Shown here piece by piece: positions 31,613 to 41,273 of a stretch of DNA of 45,426 nt. The translations under genes were made by a program, and so were the position numbers. The stretch spans positions 1 to 45,426 of the forward strand of contig PLUL01000023.1 of the NCBI GenBank assembly GCA_003164895.1, read 5' to 3'. This DNA comes from Bacteroidota bacterium. Lineage in GTDB: Bacteria; Bacteroidota; Bacteroidia; Palsa-948. The notes beneath the pieces were generated by a model. That model was not told the DNA's origin and searched no databases. It saw nothing but the letters and a program-made list of their open reading frames with translations. How positions within the stretch are numbered: position 1 is the first letter of the stretch; each line of letters opens with the position of its first letter.

Positions 31613-33145
31613 ATGACCGAAGATAAAAAAATTAAAAGTGCGCTCATTTCTGTTTTCTACAAAAACAATCTTGAGCAGATAGTAAAAAAACTTGGCGAGC
31701 TTGGAGTTAAAATTTTCAGTACAGGAGGAACACAGGAATTCATTGAAAAACTTGGCGTGAAAGTTACACCAGTTGAAGAGCTTACTTCCTACCCATCTAT
31801 TCTCGGGGGAAGAGTGAAAACGCTTCACCCGAAAATTTTTGGTGGTATTTTAAGCCGAAGAGAAAAAAACGAAGATGCTTCTCAATTGGCAGAATATCAG
31901 ATTCCGGAAATTGATTTGGTGATTGTGGATCTATATCCATTTGAAGAAACGCTGACTAAAACAAAAGATGAAAAAGAAATAATAGAAAAAATTGACATAG
32001 GAGGAATTTCATTGATTCGCGCAGCAGCAAAAAACTTTACTGATGTTGTAATTGTTCCGTCAAAAAATGAATATTTATTCCTGCTGAAAATTCTTGAAGA
32101 TAAAAAGGGCATTTCTTCTCTTGAAGAAAGAAAACATCTTGCCACAAAAGCTTTTGGAGTGTCTTCTAAATATGATACAGCAATTCATTCCTACTTTAAC
32201 GGAAGCACATCGGTTGCATCTTATAATATGAATGGCTCTGCGTCTAAAATGAAAAAACTTCGCTATGGAGAAAACCCTCATCAGCAGGGAACATTTTATG
32301 GCGACTTTGAAAAAATGTTCACACAATTGAACGGAAAGGAACTTTCATACAACAATCTTTTAGACATTGACGCTGCGGTAAATTTGATAGCGGAATTCAC
32401 CGATACAACTTTTGCAATTCTCAAACACAACAACGCCTGCGGAATTGCTTCAAGAAAAAACCTAATTGAAGCATGGAAAGATGCGCTTGCGGGTGATCCG
32501 GTTTCTGCTTTTGGAGGAATATTAATTACAAATACAAAAGTTGACATAGAAACTGCCGAAGAGATAAACAAACTTTTTTTCGAAGTGATTATCGCGCCTG
32601 ATTTTGATGAAACTGCGATGAATCTTCTCAAGCAAAAACAAAACAGAATTATTCTTCAACAAAAGAAAGTTGAGCTTTCTCCAAAAATCATCCGAACAAC
32701 TCTGAATGGTTATTTGGAACAGGACAGAGATTCAAAAACAGAATCTGCTGACGAAATGAAAACAGTTACAAAAATTTCCCCATCAAAAGAAGAATTGAGC
32801 GATTTGATTTTTGCAAATAAACTTGCAAAGCATACGAAATCAAATACAATCGTTCTGGCGAAAAATAAACAACTTCTGGCGAGCGGAGTCGGGCAAACAT
32901 CAAGAGTGGATGCGCTCAGGCAGGCAATTCTGAAAGCAAAAACTTTTGGCTTTGATTTAAAAGGAAGCGTGATGGCATCGGATGCATTTTTTCCTTTTGC
33001 AGATTGCGTGGAAATTGCCCACGAAGAAGGAATCTCTTCTGTAATTCAACCGGGCGGCTCAGTGAAAGACAAAGATTCGATTGAATATTGCGACAAAAAT
33101 AAAATGTCAATGGTGTTTACCGGCACCCGACATTTTAAACATTGA
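31613..33145 (+). CDS. purH: Bifunctional purine biosynthesis protein PurH
   Basis: A 510-residue bifunctional enzyme for the last two steps of IMP synthesis (AICAR transformylase and IMP cyclohydrolase). The N-terminal cyclohydrolase shows STGGTQEFI, SYPSILGGRVKTLHPKIFGG and DIGGISLIRAAAKN. The transformylase shows LRYGENPHQQG, KHNNACG (catalytic Lys-His), SAFGGI, and PGGSVKDKDSIEYCDKNKM before FTGTRHFKH at the C terminus. Length is normal. The 165-bp gap before it, shared with the divergent permease gene, has no perfect -7 box on the plus strand; the nearest is TATCTTTA. Confidence 0.96.
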   Translation: MTEDKKIKSALISVFYKNNLEQIVKKLGELGVKIFSTGGTQEFIEKLGVKVTPVEELTSYPSILGGRVKTLHPKIFGGILSRREKNEDASQLAEYQIPEIDLVIVDLYPFEETLTKTKDEKEIIEKIDIGGISLIRAAAKNFTDVVIVPSKNEYLFLLKILEDKKGISSLEERKHLATKAFGVSSKYDTAIHSYFNGSTSVASYNMNGSASKMKKLRYGENPHQQGTFYGDFEKMFTQLNGKELSYNNLLDIDAAVNLIAEFTDTTFAILKHNNACGIASRKNLIEAWKDALAGDPVSAFGGILITNTKVDIETAEEINKLFFEVIIAPDFDETAMNLLKQKQNRIILQQKKVELSPKIIRTTLNGYLEQDRDSKTESADEMKTVTKISPSKEELSDLIFANKLAKHTKSNTIVLAKNKQLLASGVGQTSRVDALRQAILKAKTFGFDLKGSVMASDAFFPFADCVEIAHEEGISSVIQPGGSVKDKDSIEYCDKNKMSMVFTGTRHFKH

Positions 33146-33241
33146 GATGTGAATAAGAAATTCTGTTAATTGTTAATCGTTGTTAATTAATCGTGAAGTT
33201 TGAAAATTGTAAATAAAAATTTGTAAATAGTAAATTCAACC

Positions 33242-34264
33242 ATGGGATTTTTCAGTTTTCTTACACAAGAAATAGCAATTGACCTTGGCACGGCGAACAC
33301 CGTCATCATTCACAACGACCGAGTTGTGGTGGATGAACCGTCCATCGTTGCCATCGAGCGCAGTTCAGGAAAAGTAATTGCCGTAGGAAAAATGGCAATG
33401 CAGATGCATGGCAAAACGCACGAGAACATAAAAACTATTCGTCCGCTTCGCGATGGTGTAATTGCAGATTTCAATGCAGCCGAATTTATGATTCGCGGGA
33501 TGATTAAAATGATAAATCCGGGAAGAAGATTATTTGCTCCTTCGCTTCGCATGGTAATTTGTATTCCTTCTGGAATTACTGAAGTTGAAAAACGCGCGGT
33601 GAAAGATTCTGCCGAACACGCAGGCGGAAAAGAAGTTTATCTCATTCACGAACCGATGGCTGCCGCACTTGGAATCGGTATTGATGTGGAAGAACCGATG
33701 GGAAATATGATCGTTGATATTGGAGGTGGAACGAGCGACATTGCCATCATCGCGCTTGGCGGAATCGTTTGCGACAAATCCATTCGCATTGCGGGCGATG
33801 AACTTACCGCCGATGTGGAAGATTACATGAGAAGACAACACAATATTTTAATCGGCGAACGCACTGCTGAAAGAATTAAAATTGAAGTTGGAGCTGCAAT
33901 CCCGGATTTGGACAATCCTCCGCCCGATTATCCTGTTCACGGAAGGGATTTAATGACAGGTGTTCCAAAAGAAATTTATGTTTCTTATACTGAAATAGCT
34001 CATGCGCTTGATAAATCCATTTCTAAAATTGAAGAAGCGATACTGAATGCGTTGGAAATCACTCCACCCGAACTTGCTGCGGATATTTACAGAACAGGAA
34101 TTTATTTAACAGGCGGTGGTGCATTATTGCGGGGACTTGATAAACGTGTTTCGCTGAAAACAAAATTACCAGTTCATGTTGCGGAAGACCCGCTTCGCGC
34201 AGTAGCACGCGGAACAGGAATCGCGTTAAAGAATGCAGATAAATTTCCATTCTTAATCAGATAA
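33242..34264 (+). CDS. mreB: Rod shape-determining protein MreB
   Basis: A 340-residue bacterial actin. ATP-binding motifs are AIDLGTANTVI (phosphate 1), DIGGGTSDIAIIALGG (phosphate 2) and YLTGGGALLRGLD (adenosine). It polymerises under the inner membrane and organises elongasome synthesis of peptidoglycan. It leads the mreB-mreC-mreD-mrdA-rodA series, with purH 96 bp upstream. Confidence 0.96.
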   Translation: MGFFSFLTQEIAIDLGTANTVIIHNDRVVVDEPSIVAIERSSGKVIAVGKMAMQMHGKTHENIKTIRPLRDGVIADFNAAEFMIRGMIKMINPGRRLFAPSLRMVICIPSGITEVEKRAVKDSAEHAGGKEVYLIHEPMAAALGIGIDVEEPMGNMIVDIGGGTSDIAIIALGGIVCDKSIRIAGDELTADVEDYMRRQHNILIGERTAERIKIEVGAAIPDLDNPPPDYPVHGRDLMTGVPKEIYVSYTEIAHALDKSISKIEEAILNALEITPPELAADIYRTGIYLTGGGALLRGLDKRVSLKTKLPVHVAEDPLRAVARGTGIALKNADKFPFLIR

Positions 34265-34287
34265 TCGAATTTTCGTTATCGAATGAA

Positions 34288-35124
34288 ATGCGTAACCTAA
34301 TTTTATTCCTTTCAAGAAATTATTACATCATTCTTTTTCTTTCGCTTGAATCTCTTTCCATTTTTTTTCTTATCCAGAATAATCATTTTCAACGTTCGCA
34401 TTTTCTGAATTCTTCCAATGTAATTGCAGGAAATATTTACGAAACATATTCCGGCATCACGGATTATTTCGGATTGAAAACAACAAATAAAAAACTTGCA
34501 GATGAAAACGTAATGCTTCGCAATTCTCTTCGACAAACCGTTTCATCGGAAATAAGTTCTCCCATAACCGTAAATAATAATTTATACAGGCAAAAATATA
34601 TTTACATGGTTGCCAAGGTGGTAAATAATTCTACCAACCGAAGAAAAAATTATCTCACGTTGAATATCGGTTCAAAACAAGGTGTAAAAAAAGAAATGGG
34701 TGTAATTGCCAGCGATGGAATTGTTGGAATTGTGGTTGATGTTTCAGAAAATTTCTGTTCCGTAATGTCCGTTCTTCATGCTGACAATCGAGTTCCTGTA
34801 ACGATAAAAAGATTTGGAGAAAATTCAATTTTGGTTTGGAATGGAAATGAAGATGATGAATGGCACGCAAAAATGAAACTTATTCCTTCTCACCTCCAAC
34901 TTGTAAAAGGAGATACGGTTGTAACAAGTTCCAATTCCTCAATTCATCCGGCAGGAATAATGGTAGGAACTATTGAGAGTTTTGAAAAAATTGCCGGAAA
35001 TACATTTTACAATGTAACCGTAAAATTATCTACCGATTTCAACCGCTTGTCTTATGTAAATATTGTAAACAATCTAATGAAAGACGAACAAACTACTTTA
35101 GAAAAAACATCTCAGCATGATTAA
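34288..35124 (+). CDS. mreC: Rod shape-determining protein MreC
   Basis: A 278-residue protein: one N-terminal membrane helix (about 10-30), a short coiled coil (about 60-85), then two beta-barrel domains with LNIGSKQGVKKEMGVIASDG and IVGIVVDVSENFCSVMSVLH, typical of MreC. It activates PBP2-RodA within the elongasome. It starts 23 bp after mreB and overlaps mreD by eight bases. Confidence 0.93.
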   Translation: MRNLILFLSRNYYIILFLSLESLSIFFLIQNNHFQRSHFLNSSNVIAGNIYETYSGITDYFGLKTTNKKLADENVMLRNSLRQTVSSEISSPITVNNNLYRQKYIYMVAKVVNNSTNRRKNYLTLNIGSKQGVKKEMGVIASDGIVGIVVDVSENFCSVMSVLHADNRVPVTIKRFGENSILVWNGNEDDEWHAKMKLIPSHLQLVKGDTVVTSSNSSIHPAGIMVGTIESFEKIAGNTFYNVTVKLSTDFNRLSYVNIVNNLMKDEQTTLEKTSQHD

Positions 35125-35629
35125 CGAAGTAATAAAAAATATTCTTCGATTTATTTTTCTTGTTTTCTTTCAGGTATTGATTCTGAACAACATTCAGTTA
35201 AGCGGATATTTGAACCCTTTTCTCTATGTACTTTTTATTCTCATGCTTCCTTTTGAAACTCCAAAATGGCTCGTGCTTATTCTTGCTTTTGTTCTCGGCA
35301 TCAGCATTGATATGTTTTCCAACACAGGCGGACTTCATGCTGCGGCTTCCGTTTTCATGGCATTTCTCAGAGAACCGATTTTGAAATTAATTGCTCCACG
35401 CGATGGCTACGATGTGGTGCAAAAACCGACTATTCAACAGTTTGGCTTCGGCTGGTTTTTTTCTTATGCGGGAATTTTAGTTTTCATACATCATTTCTTT
35501 TTATTTTACTTGGAAGTTTTTCATTTCGCAAATTTTTTCTCAACTTTTTTTCGGGTGATTCTCAGTTCTTTTTTCACACTCACACTTATTTTCATCAGTC
35601 AGTTTTTCTTTTCTAATCCCAAATCGTAA
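35117..35629 (+). CDS. mreD: Rod shape-determining protein MreD
   Basis: A 170-residue membrane protein with about five helices. It has GISIDMFSNTGGLHAAASVF, a conserved stretch of Bacteroidota MreD, followed by MAFLREPIL. It completes the MreBCD complex in the inner membrane. Its stop shares one base with the mrdA start (TAATG), so translation is coupled to PBP2. Confidence 0.9.
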   Translation: MINEVIKNILRFIFLVFFQVLILNNIQLSGYLNPFLYVLFILMLPFETPKWLVLILAFVLGISIDMFSNTGGLHAAASVFMAFLREPILKLIAPRDGYDVVQKPTIQQFGFGWFFSYAGILVFIHHFFLFYLEVFHFANFFSTFFRVILSSFFTLTLIFISQFFFSNPKS

Positions 35630-37497
35630 TGACCTCTCAATTCTCCGATAGGAAATATGTCATCATCGCGATTTTTTCTTTTATCATTCTGATTTATCTT
35701 ATCCGAATTTTTTACATCCAGATAATTGACGACCAATATAAACTCACCGCAAGAAATCAGGCATTCCGCTATATGACAGATTATCCTGCTCGTGGAAATA
35801 TTTTTGACAGAAAAGGAAAACGACTTGTTTATAATCAGGCAGCTTACGATTTAATGGTGATTCCAAAACAAGTAAAACATTTTGATACGATAGATTTCTG
35901 CAAAGTGCTTGGCATTGACAAAGAAACTTTTTCAAGAAGAATGTTGAAAGCACGGCTCGCGCCGAATTCTCCCTTGAAACCATCCGTCTTTGAAAAAGAA
36001 ATTTCTGTTGAACATTCTGCCATTCTCAATGAAAAACTTTACAAGTTTTCAGGATTTTTTCTTCAGCCGCGAACTCTGAGAAAATATCCAAACTCAATTG
36101 CAGCACATCTTCTTGGTTATGTGGGCGAAGTTTCTCCTGACATGACCGACACAAGCGATTATTACAAGAATGGAGATTACATCGGCATAAGCGGTTTAGA
36201 AAAAGCGTATGAAAAATCTTTGCGAGGAGTAAAAGGAATTCATATTGAAGTGGTGGATGTTCACAATCGTCCGCAAGGAAGTTATATGAATGGAATTTAT
36301 GATACCGTTTCTGTTGCCGGAAAAGATATTACAAGCACATTGGATGCAAAACTTCAAGAGTACGGAGAAAAACTTATGCAAAATAAAATCGGAAGTATCG
36401 TTGCAATTGACCCTTCCACAGGAGAAATTCTTGCTTTCGTTTCAAGTCCGAGCTATGACCCGAATCTTCTTATCGGCAGTACACTTCCAAAAAACTTTTC
36501 GATACTTCAACAGGATTCTTTGAAGCCGCTTTTCAATCGTGCGCTGATGGCATCATATCCTCCGGGTTCTACTTTCAAATTGGTGGAATCAATAGTCGGA
36601 CAGAATGAAAATGTTTTATCTACTTCATCTTCTTTTTTCTGTCCTGGAGGATTTAATTATGGAGGCGCAAGAATGTTGAAGTGCGATGCGCACCATGGTT
36701 ATTTACTTCTTGAGCCAGCAATCGAACATTCCTGCAATACTTATTTCTGCAACGTATTCAAAGTAATAATTGATAACAGAAAATACAAAACCATGGAAGA
36801 ATCTTTTACTTCGTGGAGAAATTACATCACTAGTTTTGGAATCGGTACTCATTTAAATTCTGATATTCCAAATGAATTGCGCGGTTCGCTTCCTACAATT
36901 CCATATTACAACAAAATATTTGGGGAACACAGATGGCATTCTTCCACTATTATTTCACTCGCAATCGGTCAAGGCGAAGTTGGAATCACGCCTCTGCAAA
37001 ATGCAAATGTGGTTTGCATTATTGCCAACCGCGGATTTTATTATATCCCTCACACGGTGAAATCAATTGCCAGAAATGAAAATGACCCTTCGTTAGTGCG
37101 ATTCAAAGAAAAACATTATACGTTGGTAACGGATACTGCGTATTACAGCGTGGTAGTGGAAGGAATGAGCGAAGTAGTAAAAAGCGGAACGGCTGCCGCT
37201 TCAAAAATTCAGGGAATAGAAATGTGCGGTAAAACAGGAACGGCACAAAATCCTCACGGGAAAGACCATTCTATGTTTGTATGTTTTGCCCCAAGAAATA
37301 ACCCGAAAATTGCGGTTGCGGTGGCAGTTGAAAACGGAGGATGGGGAGCAGAATGGGCTGCACCTATTGGAAGTTTAATGGTTGAAAAATATTTAACCGA
37401 TACAATTACTCGCCCGGTTATTGAAAAGAAAATGCTCGAAGCAGATTTTATTCACCATAAAATTGTCAGCAAACAAAAAACAACACATGCAGAATAA
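35629..37497 (+). CDS. mrdA: Penicillin-binding protein 2 (elongasome transpeptidase)
   Basis: A 622-residue class B PBP. An N-terminal membrane anchor (about 10-30) is followed by the dimerisation/pedestal domain (DYPARGNIFDRKGKRLVYNQ). The transpeptidase has SxxK in YPPGSTFKLVES, SxN in EHSCNTYFC, and KTG in MCGKTGTAQNPHG. It cross-links peptidoglycan during cell elongation with RodA, whose gene follows after 29 bp. Confidence 0.95.
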   Translation: MTSQFSDRKYVIIAIFSFIILIYLIRIFYIQIIDDQYKLTARNQAFRYMTDYPARGNIFDRKGKRLVYNQAAYDLMVIPKQVKHFDTIDFCKVLGIDKETFSRRMLKARLAPNSPLKPSVFEKEISVEHSAILNEKLYKFSGFFLQPRTLRKYPNSIAAHLLGYVGEVSPDMTDTSDYYKNGDYIGISGLEKAYEKSLRGVKGIHIEVVDVHNRPQGSYMNGIYDTVSVAGKDITSTLDAKLQEYGEKLMQNKIGSIVAIDPSTGEILAFVSSPSYDPNLLIGSTLPKNFSILQQDSLKPLFNRALMASYPPGSTFKLVESIVGQNENVLSTSSSFFCPGGFNYGGARMLKCDAHHGYLLLEPAIEHSCNTYFCNVFKVIIDNRKYKTMEESFTSWRNYITSFGIGTHLNSDIPNELRGSLPTIPYYNKIFGEHRWHSSTIISLAIGQGEVGITPLQNANVVCIIANRGFYYIPHTVKSIARNENDPSLVRFKEKHYTLVTDTAYYSVVVEGMSEVVKSGTAAASKIQGIEMCGKTGTAQNPHGKDHSMFVCFAPRNNPKIAVAVAVENGGWGAEWAAPIGSLMVEKYLTDTITRPVIEKKMLEADFIHHKIVSKQKTTHAE

Positions 37498-37526
37498 TGA
37501 ATGTTTAATCCGTAATTTATAGCGAT

Positions 37527-38819
37527 ATGTCTCGAGAGCAAAAAAGCATATTCCAAAACATAGACTGGATTATAACAGGAATATTTCTCATTCTTTTATT
37601 GATCGGCTGGATAAATATTTACGCTGCCGTTTACAACGAAGAACACAGCAGCATCTTTGACATTTCGCAGAAGTACGGAAAACAATTGATGTGGATAACA
37701 GGTTCGCTTCTCATTGCAATCGTTATTTTAATTATTGACGCAAACTTTTTTACAGCGTTCCCCTATCCGATTTATATAATAAGTTGCGTTACGCTTATTG
37801 CGGTAATTTTTTTTGGAACAGAAATTTCAGGTAGTAAATCTTGGTTTCGATTTGGCGATTTCGGAATTCAACCTGCCGAGTTTGGAAAATTTACAGTTGC
37901 ACTTGCACTTGCAAAATACATGAGTGGAATGGATACACGAATTGCCGATTTCCAAACAAAAGTCGTAGCATTCTTTATTATTCTTTTTCCTGCAGTTCTT
38001 ATTTTTCTTCAAAAAGAATTAGGAACTGCGTTAGTTTATACCGCATTTATTTTCGTTATGTTTCGCGAAGGATTTTCAGGAAATATTATGCTTGGAGGAT
38101 TTTTTGCAATACTTCTTCTCATCTCGGCATTGCTTGTAAATAAAGTGATGCTTGTGATTCTTCTCGCAGTCGTTGCGGTCATCGTCTCATTCATAATTTG
38201 GATGAACAGTCGAAACAGAAAAAAAGCAAGACAAATTATTATAGGAGTTTTTGCTTTGCTGGTCGTTGCTTCCGGTTCTGTGTTTGGAGTTGATTACGCA
38301 TTCAGCAAAATGAAACCACATCAAAAAGTCCGCATCAATGTTTTTCTGGGAAAAGACGTGGATAAAGATTTGAAAAAAAAAGCCGGTTACAATGTGAATC
38401 AAAGTTTAATTGCCATCGGCTCAGGAGGGCTATCGGGAAAGGGGTTTTTACAGGGAACCCAAACCAAATATGAATTTGTTCCGGAGCAGAGTACGGATTT
38501 TATTTTTTGCACCGTTGGTGAAGAATGGGGATTTATCGGAAGCGCATTTGTTTTGTTTCTTTTCCTTGCATTAATACTCAGAATAATTTTTGTCGCTGAA
38601 CGGCAACGTTCATCCTTTAGCAGAATTTATGGTTATGGAGTTGCTTCCATTTTATTTTTTCACATATCCGTAAATGTGGGAATGACCATCGGGTTTGCAC
38701 CTGTGATTGGAATTCCTCTGCCGTTTTTCAGCTATGGTGGTTCTTCTCTTTGGGCGTTTACAATTTTGCTATTTATTTTTATCAAGCTAGATTCGAATCG
38801 GCTGCTTATTTTGAGGTAA
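37527..38819 (+). CDS. rodA: Rod shape-determining protein RodA (SEDS glycosyltransferase)
   Basis: A 430-residue SEDS-family protein with about ten membrane helices. It has KSWFRFGDFGIQPAEFGKF, the loop IGSGGLSGKGFLQGTQTKYE, and the catalytic segment FVPEQSTDFIFCTVGEEWGF with the essential Asp. It polymerises glycan strands with PBP2. The 3' end overlaps the convergent dehydrogenase gene by 14 bp. Confidence 0.94.
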   Translation: MSREQKSIFQNIDWIITGIFLILLLIGWINIYAAVYNEEHSSIFDISQKYGKQLMWITGSLLIAIVILIIDANFFTAFPYPIYIISCVTLIAVIFFGTEISGSKSWFRFGDFGIQPAEFGKFTVALALAKYMSGMDTRIADFQTKVVAFFIILFPAVLIFLQKELGTALVYTAFIFVMFREGFSGNIMLGGFFAILLLISALLVNKVMLVILLAVVAVIVSFIIWMNSRNRKKARQIIIGVFALLVVASGSVFGVDYAFSKMKPHQKVRINVFLGKDVDKDLKKKAGYNVNQSLIAIGSGGLSGKGFLQGTQTKYEFVPEQSTDFIFCTVGEEWGFIGSAFVLFLFLALILRIIFVAERQRSSFSRIYGYGVASILFFHISVNVGMTIGFAPVIGIPLPFFSYGGSSLWAFTILLFIFIKLDSNRLLILR

Positions 38820-39756
38820 GAGAAATTATTTTCTCCGCCAATATTCTCGCCATTTTTTCGCTCGATTCAAAACTCCAACCGGCAATATGAGGAGTGAGAA
38901 TTACTTTGTCGGATGATTTGAGATATTGCAAAGCTGTTGGTTGTTGGTTGTTCGCAACAGGTTGAATTAATTCAAATGAGGTTTCTTCGTATTCCAAAAC
39001 ATCCAAGCAAGCTCCAGGAATTTTTCCGTTTTTAATATTTTTTACTAAATCATCAGTTTTTATAATTGGCCCGCGCGAAGTATTGATGAGACAAATATTT
39101 TTTTTGAACCTCTTAATGAAGGAATCGTTTACCAAATTTTTCGTTTCATCTGTAAGAGGTAAATGCAGACTCAAAATATCTGCTTCGGAAAATATTTCTT
39201 CTATAGAAGATTCTTTTACAGAATCCTTTCCAAAATATTTCTTGTATTTATCGTAAGCGAGGATTTTCACATCAAATCCTCTCAGCAATTTTGCAAAAGC
39301 ACTTCCAGTATTTCCAAATCCGTAAATGCCGATTGTTTTTCCTTCAAGCTCTGTTCCACGGTTTATCTCACGATTCCATTGACCATTCTTAACTTCGTTA
39401 TTTGCTTTGGAAATATTATTTAGCACATTGAGCAACATGCCGAGTGCATGTTCTGCAACTGCATTTCTGTTTCCTTCGGGAGAACTTAGGCATTTTATTC
39501 CTTTATTTTCTGCATAAGCAACATCAATGTGTTCCATTCCGGCGCCAACGCGAGCTATGAATTTCAAATTTCTTCCAGTATCTATAAATTGTTTATCAAT
39601 ATTAATTCTACTTCGGAGAATAACTCCTTCGTATTGAGAAATCTTTTTTTCGATTTCTACTTTTGAAGAATGAAAATCTTCTTCGCAAATAAAATTATTC
39701 TTCTCCAATTCTTTTTTGAGAGAAGGATGCGCAGAGTCAAGAAAAAGAATTTTCAT
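38806..39756 (-). CDS. D-2-hydroxyacid dehydrogenase (SerA-like, short form)
   Basis: A 316-residue NAD-dependent dehydrogenase. The nucleotide site is GIYGFGNTGSAFAKLL. Catalytic and substrate residues sit in VGAGMEHIDVAYAENKGIKC, INTSRGPIIKTDDLV, CLDVLEYEE and LTPHIAGWSFESS (His). It lacks the C-terminal ACT domain of long SerA, and could act on 3-phosphoglycerate or another 2-hydroxyacid. The peptide VANNQQPTALQYL near the C-terminal end comes from a heptanucleotide repeat and replaces normal sequence. A TACATTCG box (39813-39820, minus) lies upstream. Confidence 0.88.
   Translation of the reverse strand: MKILFLDSAHPSLKKELEKNNFICEEDFHSSKVEIEKKISQYEGVILRSRINIDKQFIDTGRNLKFIARVGAGMEHIDVAYAENKGIKCLSSPEGNRNAVAEHALGMLLNVLNNISKANNEVKNGQWNREINRGTELEGKTIGIYGFGNTGSAFAKLLRGFDVKILAYDKYKKYFGKDSVKESSIEEIFSEADILSLHLPLTDETKNLVNDSFIKRFKKNICLINTSRGPIIKTDDLVKNIKNGKIPGACLDVLEYEETSFELIQPVANNQQPTALQYLKSSDKVILTPHIAGWSFESSEKMARILAEKIISLTSK
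38935..38952. repeat. Heptanucleotide tandem repeat (TGTTGGT)x2.5 in the dehydrogenase gene
   Basis: Two full copies and one partial copy of TGTTGGT on the plus strand (CCAACAA on the coding strand). They encode part of ANNQQPTA, a linker not expected in this enzyme family. The unit belongs to the same CCAWYAR pattern as the repeats at 7274-7301 and 29370-29400. Confidence 0.8.
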
Positions 39757-39897
39757 TTTTTTAGAATAGAATTCCGCGAAGAATGATAGCTTTTACGGAA
39801 AATAAATTTCCACGAATGTACGAATGAAAATTATTTGGATAAAACAAAATGAAAATAATCAGAAATAAAACAGGGTGGAGATTTTTTTCAACTAAAA

Positions 39898-41199
39898 TTA
39901 CTTAGAAAGGAATTTTGAAGAAACATATCCTATTTCATCGTTGTATTTTATTTTCCACCAATCTGAATTTACTTTTTCAATAACTTCTACAGAAGCATTT
40001 TTATTTATTTTCATAATAAGAGTATAATTTGATCCGGCTCCAGAACGCATATTAAGCGATTCGCAGGTTACTTTATAAGTATCTTTTGCCACAGACGTTT
40101 TCACTGATTTTTCTGCTGGCTTTGGAGTTTCATTAACAGTTGTTTGTGTAGCGGGTTTTGCAGGTTCAGTTGGTTCTTGTGCACTATCATCGTGTTTAAC
40201 TTTTTTAGTTTTCTTTCCACCCATTGGAAAAGCTCTGGAAATATTGAATCCTAATTTATATCCGCCTTTTGTCCATGAATCTGGCGAATAAGGAATAAAA
40301 TAATTTGGAGTAATCCCTTGAGCATTTGTAAAATCAATATGGAAAACATGTCCTCCAGTTTCAAGTTCAAATCCAACTGCAAGCGGAGCAAAATATGGAT
40401 TCGCAGTATTATTCATTCGATATTTTGAATACACATAAAAATAATCGGCAAGAATAGAAAAGCTTCGGGTAATTTTTATTCGAACGCCTGCACCTACGGA
40501 ATAAAGATCTGTTTCGTCCTGCACATTATTAGATGTATTTACACTGGCAAGAACATAATTTCGGTGCATATAGGTTGGCGCAACAACTACAGATAGCCAC
40601 TTTGCAAATTTGCGCGCCAATATAATTTGAGATGTGTATGAAATACGATCATGCAAAACTGTCGTTGATTTCAACTCTTCATTTCTTATCCAAGCGGTAT
40701 CAGCACCAGTATAAATAGAAGATTTTAATTTAGGAGTTAAAGAAGCAATTGAATACGCGCAAATTGATAGTGGAATACTGTTATCAAGAGTTTGTTCAAG
40801 AAATCTCCATTTCACAGAACCGTCAAATGCCTCATCTCTTTTGTTGCGAGCTACTCCAACCTGCAATTTTTTCGTAATACCGTAGTCAAATGAAATGCGC
40901 ACATCAGAAATTGCATCCCAACCATAAAGAGTATGAAAACCGCCATTGCTAGCTCCACCTAAATTTCCAAAGCGATGCGAGATATTAAAATTTAATGCTC
41001 CTTCACCTGTCGTCTGCGGAGTTTGAAGATTGATAAGTTGAGGATCCTTAAACATTGCAGTAACTTTGTTTAAAGATTTGTCTTTCTTTTTATCAGACTT
41101 ATCTACATCATCAAGCATTTTCATTAAATCGTCTTGAGCAAATAAGAAACGAGGGAACAAGGAGGTAAAAAAAACAACAATCAGCAATAACTTTTTCAT
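39898..41199 (-). CDS. DUF5777-type outer-membrane beta-barrel with C-terminal SH3 domain
   Basis: A 433-residue exported protein. The signal peptide ends FLFAQ. Residues about 50-320 alternate as beta strands of an outer-membrane barrel (LNFNISHRFGNLGGASNGGF, then FDYGITKKLQVGVARNKRDE), as in DUF5777. A Lys/Pro/Thr linker leads to a bacterial SH3 domain (about 370-433: ESLNMRSGAGSNYTLIMKIN, DWWKIKYNDEIGYVSSKFL). DUF5777 genes often lie beside YceI and cytochrome genes in Bacteroidota, as here. The SH3 fusion probably ties the barrel to peptidoglycan or a partner protein. The 141-bp gap 39757-39897 contains nothing else apparent. Confidence 0.82.
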   Translation of the reverse strand: MKKLLLIVVFFTSLFPRFLFAQDDLMKMLDDVDKSDKKKDKSLNKVTAMFKDPQLINLQTPQTTGEGALNFNISHRFGNLGGASNGGFHTLYGWDAISDVRISFDYGITKKLQVGVARNKRDEAFDGSVKWRFLEQTLDNSIPLSICAYSIASLTPKLKSSIYTGADTAWIRNEELKSTTVLHDRISYTSQIILARKFAKWLSVVVAPTYMHRNYVLASVNTSNNVQDETDLYSVGAGVRIKITRSFSILADYFYVYSKYRMNNTANPYFAPLAVGFELETGGHVFHIDFTNAQGITPNYFIPYSPDSWTKGGYKLGFNISRAFPMGGKKTKKVKHDDSAQEPTEPAKPATQTTVNETPKPAEKSVKTSVAKDTYKVTCESLNMRSGAGSNYTLIMKINKNASVEVIEKVNSDWWKIKYNDEIGYVSSKFLSK

Positions 41200-41273
41200 A
41201 AGCTAAATTTTTTCTTCATGAAGAAAATGCGCGAATTAAAAAAACAGGTTCATTAATTCAGAATAATAAAAAA

